DNA of 64,000 bases. It comes from Streptomyces sannanensis (GTDB lineage: Bacteria > Actinomycetota > Actinomycetes > Streptomycetales > Streptomycetaceae). The DNA lies in assembly GCF_039536205.1 (NCBI RefSeq), contig NZ_BAAAYL010000004.1, forward strand, positions 1 to 64,000, read 5' to 3'. The position numbers and the translations under genes were made by a program. Shown here in pieces: positions 36,037 to 45,102 of the stretch (its first letter is position 1; each line of letters opens with the position of its first letter). Below the pieces are notes generated by a model, which searched no databases, was not told the DNA's origin, and worked only from the letters and a program-made list of their open reading frames with translations.

Positions 36037-37002
36037 ATGACCATGGAGCTGTTCCTGCCGATCCCGCTTGCCGAGTGGCGTGACACCAAGGAGACGCTCC
36101 AGCGCTTCGCGCAGATCGTCGGGAAGGTCCGTCTCGCCGCCAGCGCCCGGCGCAACCACTGGTGGAATGTCCCGTTCCACCTCACGGGGCGCGGCATCAC
36201 GACTCGCCCGATGGGGCAGGTCGACGGCAACCCGATCTTCACGATGGACTTCGACTTCGTCGCGCATCGGCTGGTCGTCTCGACGCTGGACGGCCGGGAG
36301 ATCTCCTTTCCGCTCGTCGGTCAGTCCGTGGCTTCCTTCCATGACGCGGTCATGGAGTCGCTGGCAACATTGGGCATCCGGGTGCGGCTAGACGTGCCCA
36401 GGCCCTTCGACCTGCCCGACTCCGGCCGGCCGTTCGCCGAGGACGCCGAGCATGCGACGTACGAGCCCGCGCAGGCCAACCGCTACTGGCGGGTCCTCAG
36501 CCAGGTGGCGTCGGTGCTGGAGGAATTCGCCGCGGGGTATTCGGGGAAGGTAAGCCCGGTGCACCACTTCTGGCACACCTTCGACATCGCGCACACCCGG
36601 TTCTCCGAGCGTCACATCGAGCAGCCTCAGCAGCTGGACCATGTCACCCGGGAGGCGTACTCCCGGGAGGTGATCAGCTTCGGCTTCTGGTTCGGGGATG
36701 ACACCTTCCCCGAGCCCGCGTTCTACTCCTACACCGCTCCGGAGCCGGCGCACCTGGCCGAGGAGCCGCTCGAGCCCGCAGCGGCACACTGGATCGCCCG
36801 GAACAACAGCCACCTGGCCGTACTGCCGTACGACGAGGTCCGTGCCGAGGCCGACCCGCGTGCCGCCGTACTCGCCTTCTACGAAAGCGCGTACCAGGCC
36901 GGTGCCCGACACGCCGGATGGCCGATCGACCCGCTCGCATGTCCGGGCGGGGTGACGGACCCGCAACTGCGATCCCACAGACCCCACCCGGCCTCCGGCT
37001 GA
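36037..37002 (+). CDS. DUF5996 family protein
   Basis: ATG at 36037 follows GGAAGGG and gives 321 residues. It starts LFLPIPLAEWRDTKETLQRF, then RNHWWNVPFHLTGRGITTRP, DFDFVAHRLVVSTLDGREI, PVHHFWHTFDIAHTRFSERH and VISFGFWFGDDTFPEPAFYS. These Trp-rich blocks are characteristic of DUF5996, a cytosolic family of unknown function common in actinobacteria. There is no signal peptide. The length is normal for the family. It is a single gene; an ISL3 remnant follows on the other strand. Confidence 0.82.
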   Translation: MTMELFLPIPLAEWRDTKETLQRFAQIVGKVRLAASARRNHWWNVPFHLTGRGITTRPMGQVDGNPIFTMDFDFVAHRLVVSTLDGREISFPLVGQSVASFHDAVMESLATLGIRVRLDVPRPFDLPDSGRPFAEDAEHATYEPAQANRYWRVLSQVASVLEEFAAGYSGKVSPVHHFWHTFDIAHTRFSERHIEQPQQLDHVTREAYSREVISFGFWFGDDTFPEPAFYSYTAPEPAHLAEEPLEPAAAHWIARNNSHLAVLPYDEVRAEADPRAAVLAFYESAYQAGARHAGWPIDPLACPGGVTDPQLRSHRPHPASG

Positions 37003-37069
37003 GGCCCAACAGCAGCCGCGAACCCCGCGTCGGCACGGCCACCCGGCCACCGCCCCGGTCAGACGTCGG

Positions 37070-37467
37070 TGCGTGCCAGCTCGCCCGATGTGGCCCTCGA
37101 CGGCTCCGGAACTGTGAGGCAGAGACAGTCCGTTGCGGACAGCGTCGAAGCCGCGGCGGAGGTTGCGGGCGAAGGACGCCAGCGGGGCCAGGGTGTCCTG
37201 CTCAGCGTCGGCGATCCAGTCCTCGAGGCGGTCGCCGTGGCGTCCGGTCATCATGGCGGCGAACTTTTTGACGTGACCGGTGAGCCGGTCGAGTTCGGGA
37301 TCGCGCTCACGCAGACGGTGCAGCTTGTCCGCGTCCTCGTCCCGCAGGTGTTCGGGGTGGGTCATGATCCAGGAGGTGACCTCGCGAACCGACGGGGGCT
37401 TCGGTCCTGGGGCGGGAGCGTGTCCGCGCCCGGTTCGGTAGCGCCGCAGATGACGCTGGACGGCCAA
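37070..37467 (-). pseudogene. ISL3-family transposase C-terminal remnant
   Basis: The minus frame gives AVQRHLRRYRTGRGHAP, PSVREVTSWIMTHPEHL, KKFAAMMTGRHGDRLEDWI, NLRRGFDAVRNGLSLPHSSG and AVEGHI, the region before the last catalytic Glu of ISL3 transposases. It stops at GHI, where the family continues with Asn-Arg-Leu-Lys. The remaining tail is unrelated sequence. Confidence 0.7.
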
Positions 37468-37639
37468 CTCGCCTACGCGATAGCCGGCCTGGCCGCCTAC
37501 CAGCGGGACGCCATCGAGGCGTACGCCACGACCCGGCTGAGCTGAGGGAATCGGGCCGCCGCCACGGGAACGGCCTGCGGCGCGGCCCTGCGGTGTGAAC
37601 AGGCCGCAGCGTCCGCAACGCCAAGGAAGTCTCCCCTCG

Positions 37640-38479
37640 CCTGTCGACGGTGTCGCCGGTGGGGTGCTGTCCGGCGCCCCCCGGTTTGGCGCAGGCCATG
37701 CGGATGGTCCAGTCGGCGGCCGGATCGCCGAAGAGCGTGCGGTCCAGGTCGAGGACTCCCGTGATCACCGGCTCGGGTGCCTCGGAGTCGAGCATGGTGT
37801 TGACGGTCCACAAGTCACCGGTGAGCAGGCGCGGTTCGGTGATCTCGTCGAGGACATGGTGGTGTTCGGTGGCGAGGTCGGCGACCTTGCGTACGTCGGC
37901 GGCGTCGAGGCCGAGATGCTCCAGGTTGCCGGCGATGGCGTTGAGGGAGGCGATCACGGCCGCGCTCCAGGTGCGGTGTCCGGGTCCCGCCACCGGACCG
38001 AAGTGCGGGCTGTGGACGGCGTGAACGCGTGCCGTGATCTCACCGAGCTGAGCGAAGAAGCCCGGCCACTGGTCGCGGGGGTAGGCGTGGAGACGTTCAG
38101 GGGCGGGCACACCCGTGAGGTGGCTCTGCACGATCCAGTCCCGGCCGGTGATCTCCTGCGACCAGTCGGCGAACAGGACGCGCGGGACGATGCCCGCGAT
38201 GGGGGACAGGTAGGGCACGGTGGCGTACTCGTCGCGCATCAGCTCCCGCTCGCAATTGATCTGCTGCCTCCCAGCGGGGGCGATGCGCAGGATGACCGGC
38301 TCCCTCAGGCTGTCGACGGTGATCCGGTAGGTGGTGTTGTACATGCCGCCGCCGAGCTCCACAGCGGAGGTGACGCGTGCGGCTCCCCGAAGGCGCGCTG
38401 ACCGGTCGCCTGGATGTCCTCGGCGGTGACGGGCTGCTGGAAGGCATGCGGGTCACGGGGGAATGGATCGGAAGTCCAT
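37640..38479 (-). pseudogene. Aminoglycoside-phosphotransferase-like protein, multiply frameshifted
   Basis: GAAGGAGCCCC precedes an ATG at 38479. One extra C soon after the start produces TGA; the family sequence continues in the next frame (HAFQQPVTAEDIQATGQRAFG). A second shift then restores the first frame (VELGGGMYNTTYRI). The core is convincing: REPVILRIAPAGRQQ, TGRDWIVQSHLTGVPAPERL, LLTGDLWTVNTML and VITGVLDLDRTLFGDPAADW, with the catalytic Asp and Asn and the metal Asp. The C-terminal helices are replaced by unrelated sequence around 37640. Confidence 0.7.
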
Positions 38480-38539
38480 GGGGCTCCTTCATACCCGAGA
38501 AGGGAAAGCGGCTGGTCAGAAGTAGGCGACGGGGTTACG

Positions 38540-38745
38540 GGACCGGTGGGGGCGGTGGGCTTCCCGGCCCGCGCGTCTTCGCGCAGGAGTTCGCCTTCGA
38601 GGGCGTACCGGTCGCCGTGCTTGCTGATCCCGGTGATCGTGGCAACGGCGAGCCCCAGGCCCTCGGTGTTGACGATCTGCACCTCGTCCTGGGCCAGCTC
38701 CGTGCGGAGGCCAGCGTCACCGACCCGGCGCGCCGGGGCCGGGCG
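38540..38745 (-). pseudogene. Coding remnant of unknown family
   Basis: The frame LRTELAQDEVQIVNTEGLG, AVATITGISKHGDRYALEGE has nearly perfect GC3 and is therefore a piece of a real gene. It starts just after the TerD gene stop on the same strand and ends before the phosphotransferase pseudogene. No family is recognised and no clear start exists. Confidence 0.3.
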
Positions 38746-38751
38746 CACCGG

Positions 38752-41004
38752 TCAGCGGCGAACCTTCAGGCTCCACTTCTCGGAGGTGCGGACCCCGATC
38801 AGGCCGGGCGGGACCACGTAGACCCCGGGCTCCCGGCACAGCTGCCGCTCGGGGCGCAGGTACGCGTCCATGGTGGCCAGCACTATTCCGTCGGACTCGG
38901 CCCCGGGGTCGACCCGGACCTCCACCTTTGCGGCGGAACCGGTCATCTCCACCAGCTCCCAGCCGTGGCCGGACAGCTTTCGCTTCAGCTCGCGGACGTC
39001 GTCCAGGGGCAGTACCTCCAGCTTCCACGAGGCCGCGTGGTCCAGCTTCACGACCACGTGGCACCAGCCCTCGGGTCCCACGGCGAGCGGGCCGGTCATC
39101 GGCAGCCGGGTTCCGATCCGCCCGACCCTGTCGCTGGTGCCGTCCGGCTGGACGGTGTGCACATAGCTGATGATGTCCTCGGAGCCGTCGCACGTGGCCC
39201 GGATCAGGGCGGGCGGGCCCGCGTAGCGCAGCACGGCCTGTCCCCGCCCCTTGGCGCGCTTGCCCAGGGCCTCCACCGTGTCGAGCGGACGGACCCGGAG
39301 CCGCCAGTCGCCGGAGCCCTCGACCCTCACCCGCACCTCGGGCTCGCCCTTGGCGAACGCCAACAGCTGCCCCCGCGCGTCCCTGGTGGTGGAGTAGATG
39401 CTCAGCTGGTCCACCTCGCCCTTCTCGTCGAGCCGCCAGATCCAGAACCAGCTGTGCCGCTTGGGCACCCGGGTCCGCTCGAACTCCACCACCGCAGGCC
39501 GGCCGGGCTCCGGGTTCACCACGGTCAGTTCCAGCGTGCCGCGCCCCTCGTAGACGCCGGTGGTCAGGGACCGGGCGCGGGCCCGCTCGGCCTCCTCCGG
39601 GGTGCGGTGGTGTCCCGGCGCGGGCGTCAGCTCGGCGGTCCAGTCGGCCTCCGCCGACACGAGCACCAGCAGCGGTCCGGCCGGGACCGGGTGGGTGGCC
39701 TCGCCCCGGCCGTCGTCGTCGGCCAGCGGCTTCCGCTGCGCCGGCTCCACGCGGTCGAGTCGGGCCGTGGCCGCCTCGAAGCGGGCGGACCGCGGTCCGT
39801 GGTGGCTCAGGGTCAGGTCGGCGGCCGGGCCGCCGTGCAGGAGTACGTCCGGGCCGGTGCCGGAGACGGTGCCGTCCAGTTGGCGCGCGGCACCGAGCGA
39901 CAGCACCCGCAGGGTCCAGGCGCCTGCCGCCTCGACGCGCAGCCGCAGGGCGCGCTTACCGCGGACGGCCAGGACCCGGGCCTCCCGGACCGGGGCGGTG
40001 GTGTCGAAGAGGACCTGGTCCTGCGCGTCCTCGTGGTTGAGGGTGGCGACGGTGAAGCGGCCGCTGCCGGCCACCGACATCTCGATGATCAGCGGGCCCT
40101 TCAGGGCCGGCCGGCCGAAGGAGAGGACCTGGTCTCCTTCGCCGTGCACCTCGTGGAACACCTCGCCCGCGGGGACGGGCACCGACCCCTGCTCCGACCC
40201 GGCTGCCGGGCCCGGTACCTTCGCCAGGGACGCCGCTTGGGCTGCCACCTGGGCCCCGCTCGCGGGCACGCCCCGGGCCACGGCCGGGGCGGGACTCGCG
40301 GCCGGGCTCCCGCCTGCCTTCTGGCGGCCCCCGGCCGGCGCCTGGCCGGGGCCGGCCGCCGCCGGGGCCCCACCCGGGACGGTTTTGCCCGTGGTCAGGC
40401 CCGGGATCACGTCCGGGGGCGGGGCGGCCTCCTTGTGGACCTCGGTCATCGCGGGGCCCGGCACCGGCGCGGTCGGAAGGGCCTCCGCGGGTATGCCGTA
40501 GTCGGCGGCGAGCGCGGCCGGTCCGGCGCTGTAGCCCTGGCCCACGGCGCGGAAGCGCCAGGCCCCGTTGCGGCGGTAGCACTCGCCGAGCACCAGCGCG
40601 GTCTCCCCGCCGGCGTCTGTGACCTCGTACCGCGCCACCGGCGGCCCCTCGCCGCCGGCCACCTCCACGGACAGCCCGGCGGTCGTGCCGAACGTCCCGC
40701 CCGCGGCGAGGACGGCGATCAGCACCCGCTGTACGGCGGGCTCCACCGCCTTCTCGTCCACCTCCAGCCGCTGGACGAGGAGCCCGTCCTCCGTCGCCCC
40801 GCCCATGTGCCGTACGGCGCCCGAGGGGTGCGAGGGCCGGTCCCCGCGGACCACGTCGGCTTCACCGCGGACCCGGCCCGCCGCGTCCAGCAGTACCGCC
40901 GTGGCGGCCACCAGGGGGGTGCCCGGCCGGGACTCGCGGGCCACGGTGATGCGGAAGGGGCCTCCGGGCAGCGGGGTGTTGGCCCCCTTGATGATGATCG
41001 TCAT
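38752..41004 (-). CDS. TerD-domain protein with long C-terminal extension
   Basis: ATG at 41004 gives 750 residues. Residues 1 to about 185 form a TerD-like calcium-binding domain: MTIIIKGANTPLPGG, VRGEADVVRGDRPSHPSGAV, VQRVLIAVLAAGG, and YEVTDAGGETALVLGECYRR with NGAWRFRAVGQGY. A Pro/Ala/Gly linker follows (about 190-300), then repeated beta-rich modules, at least five units of about 90 residues with similar openings (VLSFGRPALKGPLIIEMSV; VLRYAGPPALIRATCDGSED). Ter proteins are linked to tellurite, phage and membrane-stress responses. The repeated extension may be a surface or binding scaffold. Confidence 0.82.
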   Translation of the reverse strand: MTIIIKGANTPLPGGPFRITVARESRPGTPLVAATAVLLDAAGRVRGEADVVRGDRPSHPSGAVRHMGGATEDGLLVQRLEVDEKAVEPAVQRVLIAVLAAGGTFGTTAGLSVEVAGGEGPPVARYEVTDAGGETALVLGECYRRNGAWRFRAVGQGYSAGPAALAADYGIPAEALPTAPVPGPAMTEVHKEAAPPPDVIPGLTTGKTVPGGAPAAAGPGQAPAGGRQKAGGSPAASPAPAVARGVPASGAQVAAQAASLAKVPGPAAGSEQGSVPVPAGEVFHEVHGEGDQVLSFGRPALKGPLIIEMSVAGSGRFTVATLNHEDAQDQVLFDTTAPVREARVLAVRGKRALRLRVEAAGAWTLRVLSLGAARQLDGTVSGTGPDVLLHGGPAADLTLSHHGPRSARFEAATARLDRVEPAQRKPLADDDGRGEATHPVPAGPLLVLVSAEADWTAELTPAPGHHRTPEEAERARARSLTTGVYEGRGTLELTVVNPEPGRPAVVEFERTRVPKRHSWFWIWRLDEKGEVDQLSIYSTTRDARGQLLAFAKGEPEVRVRVEGSGDWRLRVRPLDTVEALGKRAKGRGQAVLRYAGPPALIRATCDGSEDIISYVHTVQPDGTSDRVGRIGTRLPMTGPLAVGPEGWCHVVVKLDHAASWKLEVLPLDDVRELKRKLSGHGWELVEMTGSAAKVEVRVDPGAESDGIVLATMDAYLRPERQLCREPGVYVVPPGLIGVRTSEKWSLKVRR

Positions 41005-41093
41005 ACCGGCATCCTGGCACCGGCCTCCATCCGCGGTCGATGGATTCCGGCGGATTCCGAGGACGGGCGACGGCATGCCGAAGGGGCCGATGT

Positions 41094-41119
41094 CCGGGGG
41101 CCATTGAGATGGCCCCCGG
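41094..41119 (-). terminator. Hairpin between the DUF6262 and TerD genes
   Basis: CCGGGGGCCAT pairs exactly with ATGGCCCCCGG across TGAG. It lies downstream of the minus-strand DUF6262 gene and upstream of TerD. Confidence 0.6.
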
Positions 41120-41260
41120 CTGATCGGCGAGCGACGTTCCCAGGAGAAGAAATCGCCGGACACGGCTACACCGACGTCATCGGTAACCGCAGGGACCCAG
41201 AACCACGACTCCCGCCCGCGTTCATGGGGAACGAGCCGCCGCGCACTGGCGTGCACAGCG

Positions 41261-41785
41261 CTATCCGCGCTGGTTGAGCGCCCTGGTCAGCTCCCGGTTG
41301 GCGGCGCGCGTCGCGTCGAGTTCGGCCCGCCGGTCCTCCAGGTGACGGGTCAGCTCGGTGTTGCTCTGCTCGAGGCGGGTGGTCGTGGCCTGGAGCTCGA
41401 CGACGTCGGTCGGGGCTCCGAGTCCGGACTCGCGCCACGCCTGGTCTCCGAGACGCCGGGGGAGGTGGTGCCCCAGTTGCTGGACGCGGGCGGCGAGGCG
41501 GGCGGCCCGGGCGCACGCGTTGGTGAGGTCGGTCTGCAGTGAGGATCGGCTGACGGCCGGTCCGTTTACCGGTTTCGGTCCCGGGGGTTCGCGGGCGGCG
41601 GTGTGCACGAGATCGAGCAGGTCACGGCGGCGGTAGAGGAAGGTCCGGTCGACACTCGCGGCGCGGGCGATGGCGGCGGCAGTCAGCGGAGTGCCGGCCC
41701 GCACGGCGGCGGTAACGGCGGCTTGCACGCGAGCCCGGCGTCGGTCGGTGCCGGCGTGGCGGCCGTCGTTCATCGCGGTGGTCAC
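41261..41785 (-). CDS. DUF6262 protein (TnpC-like accessory of Tn554-type elements)
   Basis: This 174-residue protein has a helix-turn-helix-like start (AAVRAGTPLTAAAIARAASV, DRTFLYRRRDLLDLVH) and a long C-terminal coiled coil (ELQATTTRLEQSNTELTRHL and ELDATRAANRELTRAL). This pattern is DUF6262, the third protein of Tn554-like TnpA/TnpB/TnpC integrase modules. The first ATG overlaps the upstream gene stop, so the genes were coupled. TnpA and most of TnpB are missing, leaving the module inactive. Confidence 0.75.
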   Translation of the reverse strand: MTTAMNDGRHAGTDRRRARVQAAVTAAVRAGTPLTAAAIARAASVDRTFLYRRRDLLDLVHTAAREPPGPKPVNGPAVSRSSLQTDLTNACARAARLAARVQQLGHHLPRRLGDQAWRESGLGAPTDVVELQATTTRLEQSNTELTRHLEDRRAELDATRAANRELTRALNQRG

Positions 41786-42024
41786 AACAGGGTCCTTGGG
41801 GGTCGGATGTCGGGCAGGGGCTGGCCGACGCGGGGTATGCCGATCATGACGGTGCGGCTGCGGCGTACGAGGGTGATGGCCTGCTCAATCTGGGCGCGGT
41901 CTTCGGGTGTGAGGTCGCCGAGGTCGGCCTGGACGCGGTCGATGAGGCGGCGGACGCGGCGGATCTCTTCTTTGGCAGGCATCGCCTGGGCTCTGGCCCA
42001 GCCGTCGGCCTCGAAGGCGGACAT
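41782..42024 (-). pseudogene. Tail of a TnpB-like integrase
   Basis: Eighty residues remain: MPAKEEIRRVRRLIDRVQAD, DLTPEDRAQIEQAITLVRR, GIPRVGQPLPDIRPPRTLL. This matches the end of the second integrase in Streptomyces Tn554-like modules, where it overlaps the DUF6262 start. The recombinase core is gone. An MBL hydrolase gene begins divergently about 30 bases away. Confidence 0.55.
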
Positions 42025-42054
42025 CAGTGGCTAGGGCGGCGTATTGGAGTGGAG

Positions 42055-42819
42055 ATGGGCAAGCTGAATCAGGTGGCCGACGGCGTCTGGGTCCGGCAGA
42101 GCGAGTGGGCCTGGACCAATTCCATCGTGGTGCGCGGGGAGGACGGGTTGATCCTGATCGATCCCGGCATTGATGGCTCCGAGTTGAACCAACTCGCCGA
42201 TGACGTGGACCGGCTCGGCATTCCGGTGGTCGCCGGGTTCTCCACCCATCCCCACTGGGACCACCTGCTCTGGCATCCCCGGTTCGGCGACGTGCCGCGC
42301 TACGCCACCCCCGCCGCCGCCCACGTTGCCAGTCAAGCCCGAGAGCGGGCGCAGGCGATGGCGGCGGAGAGCGCGTCCGGCATCCCTCTTGACCTAGTCG
42401 CGCTAGTCACCCCGCTGCCAGCGGACGGCGGACCGGTGCCGGGCGAGACCATTGAGCATCAGGCGCACGCTGTCGGCCACGCCGCGGTCCTCCTCGCGGA
42501 CCGTGGCGTCCTGCTCGCCGGCGACATGCTCTCCGACGTCCTGATCCCGCTCTTCGACTTTCGCCAAGACGATCAGGTGGGAGCCTACGAGGCCGCGCTC
42601 GACCGGCTGGGTGAGGCCGCCGGGCACGTCGATGTCGTGGTCCCCGGCCACGGCGCCGTTGCCGAAGGTCCCGAGGTGGCGGCCCGCCTCGCCGCCGATC
42701 ATGCCTACATCGACGCGCTCCGGCGAGGGGAGGAACCGGTCGACGCGCGTCTGGGGCCGCATGCGGACTGGCTCTTCGGCCCCCACCGGTCGAACCTGGA
42801 GCAGGCCCAAGGGCGGTAG
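42055..42819 (+). CDS. MBL-fold hydrolase
   Basis: ATG at 42055, with TTGGAG about eight bases upstream, gives 254 residues (GTG at 42049 is an alternative). The fold is shown by NQVADGVWVRQSEWAWTNSI, LILIDPGIDGSELNQLADD, FSTHPHWDHLLWHPRFGDV with the His-x-His-x-Asp-His metal motif, AHAVGHAAVLLADRGVLLAG, and VVVPGHGAVAEGPEV. The family includes lactonases and thiol hydrolases; no residue decides here. It is unrelated in sequence detail to the MBL gene at 33346. Confidence 0.85.
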   Translation: MGKLNQVADGVWVRQSEWAWTNSIVVRGEDGLILIDPGIDGSELNQLADDVDRLGIPVVAGFSTHPHWDHLLWHPRFGDVPRYATPAAAHVASQARERAQAMAAESASGIPLDLVALVTPLPADGGPVPGETIEHQAHAVGHAAVLLADRGVLLAGDMLSDVLIPLFDFRQDDQVGAYEAALDRLGEAAGHVDVVVPGHGAVAEGPEVAARLAADHAYIDALRRGEEPVDARLGPHADWLFGPHRSNLEQAQGR

Positions 42820-42844
42820 GGCCCGGGGGTCCCTGGCGGGTCTG

Positions 42845-42980
42845 CCGGATCGACACCCTGACCAAGCTGGTCGGCTCGATGGCGGTCCCCCCGGGAGACC
42901 TCCTCGGCGGCATCTACTGGGTGCCTGCAGTGGCACCAGAGCCGGTCGGGTCGTTTACCTTCGGCTCTCAGCCCAGACTG
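42845..42980 (+). pseudogene. XRE-family regulator C-terminal remnant
   Basis: CRIDTLTKLVGSMAVPPGDL, LGGIYWVPAVAPEPVGSFTF is the second half of an XRE helix-turn-helix domain plus a short tail. The N-terminal recognition helices are missing. The following stretch to 43370 has no convincing gene. Confidence 0.5.
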
Positions 42981-43374
42981 CGGACCTGGCCCTATTCGGA
43001 ACGTGGGCGTCCCGGCTCCTCCTAGCCCGGATCTTGCAGCAAGCCATCAACTGTGAGTCGACGGAGCGCTCACGGGGGGAAACGATGACTGTGTGCTCGT
43101 CGAAGGCCGCGCAAACGGACCCGACTGCGGCTGACGGCCGGCCGCAGTTTCGCCCTTGTACTCCGGCAAGGGGTCGGCGGGCCCGAACGACCGCACGTCG
43201 GCCCCCGCTACGCGCCGGACGTGACACGCGGCAACGCCGTGGCGCGATGATGCGCCCCAATGCCCGAAAAGAGCCTGCGTGGGGTCGAACCTGGCGGCCG
43301 CTGCGGGCTCGCCGCCTCCGGATAGAGTGGGCTGGCCCCGGGGCCCCGGGGCCGAGTATCAGATGGGGTGGGAA

Positions 43375-44205
43375 ATGGCGAAGCACCGGCTGTCCAGACG
43401 AGGTCGCTACATAGCCTTGGCGACGACGGGTGTCGCCGTCGTTGCCGGCGCCGGGGTCGCGGCGCAGACTTCGATGGCCGCTACGACGTGGCCGACTCAG
43501 AAGACCTACACGGGCCGGGCGTTCGACGCGTGCACGGCGCCCTCGCTCAGCGCGATGACGGCGTGGAAGAAGGACGGCTACTACAGCGGTGTCGCCGTCT
43601 ACATCGGCGGCAAGAACCGCGGCTGCGCCCAGCCCAACCTGACGAAGTCCTGGGTGAAGTCGGTCGACACGCTCGGCTGGCGGGTCATCCCCCTGTACGT
43701 CGGCGCCCAGCCGCCGTGCCAGCAGAGCGGGAACAAGGAAAGGTTCACCGCCGCCACCGCGGCCTCGGTCGGGGTCAGCAACGCCAACGACGCGATCGCC
43801 AAGGCGTCGGCGCTCGGCATGAAGACCGGCAGCCCGATCTACCTCAACATGGAGTCGTACGACACCACGAACAAGGCGTGCAACGACGCCACCCTCACCT
43901 ACGTGAGGTCCTTCACCAAGACCCTGCGCACAAAGACCTACCGCGCCGGCCTCTACGGCTTCAGCAGCTCCAGCGCCAAGGCGATCGCCACCGCCAAGGA
44001 CCGCACGGACCTGCCCGGCAACCTCTGGTACGCCCTGTGGAACGGCCAGGAGACCACCACCAAGGACTGGCCCTGGGACCCGAAGCTGTACACCGACCAC
44101 AGCCGCGGCCACCAGTACAAGGCCAACAGCAAAGAGACCCGCGGCGGTTACACCATCAACGTCGACCGCAACGCCTGGGACGCCCCAGTCGCCATCATCG
44201 GCTGA
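43375..44205 (+). CDS. Secreted DUF1906 (glycoside-hydrolase-like) protein
   Basis: ATG at 43375 gives 276 residues with a Tat/Sec signal (SRRGRYIALATTGVAVVAGAG and a cleavage site near SMAATT). The mature part is a TIM-barrel-like DUF1906 domain as in mycobacterial Rv2525c: GRAFDACTAPSLSAMTAW, YYSGVAVYIGGKNRGCAQPN, LGWRVIPLYVGAQPPCQQ, MKTGSPIYLNMESYD, AGLYGFSSSSAKAI and WYALWNGQETTT. Catalysis has not been shown for most members. The coding end overlaps a minus-strand remnant by a few bases. Confidence 0.85.
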   Translation: MAKHRLSRRGRYIALATTGVAVVAGAGVAAQTSMAATTWPTQKTYTGRAFDACTAPSLSAMTAWKKDGYYSGVAVYIGGKNRGCAQPNLTKSWVKSVDTLGWRVIPLYVGAQPPCQQSGNKERFTAATAASVGVSNANDAIAKASALGMKTGSPIYLNMESYDTTNKACNDATLTYVRSFTKTLRTKTYRAGLYGFSSSSAKAIATAKDRTDLPGNLWYALWNGQETTTKDWPWDPKLYTDHSRGHQYKANSKETRGGYTINVDRNAWDAPVAIIG

Positions 44206-44680
44206 CCAGCAGTCTCTGGAACGGCAGCATTCGAATCCGTCTGATCCCCGTCCTGGCCATGCGCGCGCAGCCGTGCCCACTGCGCCGTTCTCGTGCCCTG
44301 GATCCGCCGGGTTGTCCCGTCAGGGCACTGGGCGGAAAGACGTCGGCCGCACCGGCCCGGCCTCCGGGTCCGCGATCGGGGGCGCGCTGTCCCTCGCCGA
44401 CCGCCTGCCCGCCACCCCTGGCAGCTGCAGGAGGACCGCCGCCGCGGCCGGGGCCCGACAGCGGGCTCACAGGCTGTTCGATCCACCAGAAGGCGAGGCC
44501 GACGATGCTGGCGCCGGTGGCGTAGGCGGCACCGCGCAGGGCGCTGGAGAGCAGCGCGGTACGGCGCCGGGTGATCCAGTGCCGGGCGTGGGTGATTCGC
44601 CGGGCCGGCCCGTGGGGTGGGGGCGGGGGTAACTCTGAATGGTGGGTGCTCCGTTCTTCGGGGTGCTGATGTGGCCCGGC
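44195..44680 (-). pseudogene. Small membrane-protein remnant with unclear start
   Basis: The minus frame has good codon bias in ITHARHWITRRRTALLSSAL, RGAAYATGASIVGLAFWWIE and then weaker bias to the stop. One membrane helix is evident. This resembles short proteins on Streptomyces mobile elements. No start codon with a ribosome site was found. Confidence 0.3.
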
Positions 44681-44694
44681 GGGGGCTGGGTGGC

Positions 44695-45003
44695 CTAGGA
44701 ACCTTCGGCCCCGCGCCGGGCTTCGCCGCGTTTCCCCCGGTCTCCCGGGCACGTAGCCTCCGGCTCGGCCGACGGCAGGGGTTTCGGCGGATGCGCGATC
44801 CGGTCCGGCTCCACACCCAACTTGTGCGGGTGCACGCATGCTGGCGTCCGGTCCTCCAGGGTGTATCGGAAGCCGTCGGCCGGATCGAACGGGCACTCCC
44901 TGGAGGGCCTGTCGTACACCACGAACGCCTCGCGCGGCAGGCGCTTCGATGGGCAGATCCCGCACGCGGGGTGGTCCTCGCCCTGGGCGAACGGCGCACT
45001 CAT
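44695..45003 (-). CDS. Hypothetical protein with paired Cys residues
   Basis: ATG at 45003 gives 102 residues: FAQGEDHPACGICPSKRLPR, EAFVVYDRPSRECPFDP, FRYTLEDRTPACVHPHKL. Four Cys and three His suggest a small metal-binding fold. No ribosome site precedes the ATG, and a GTG 48 bases earlier is possible. Codon bias falls near the C-terminus. The family is not recognised. Confidence 0.4.
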   Translation of the reverse strand: MSAPFAQGEDHPACGICPSKRLPREAFVVYDRPSRECPFDPADGFRYTLEDRTPACVHPHKLGVEPDRIAHPPKPLPSAEPEATCPGDRGKRGEARRGAEGS

Positions 45004-45054
45004 GACGGAACGGTAGTGAAACCGCACCGTCGGCCGCTGCCGGAACCACACGAA

Positions 45055-45100
45055 CGAGAACGGCGCTCACCCATGATGAAAGGGGTGAGCGCCGTTCTCG
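45055..45100 (-). terminator. Strong hairpin after the PD-(D/E)XK pseudogene
   Basis: CGAGAACGGCGCTCACCC and its exact reverse complement flank a ten-base loop, directly after the stop of the minus-strand gene at 45103. Confidence 0.75.
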
Positions 45101-45102
45101 GG

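Noticed and set aside
38377..41277. 966-codon plus-strand frame opposite the TerD gene
   Set aside because: It is antisense to a clear TerD domain and shows a low-complexity Gly/Arg composition typical of shadow frames.
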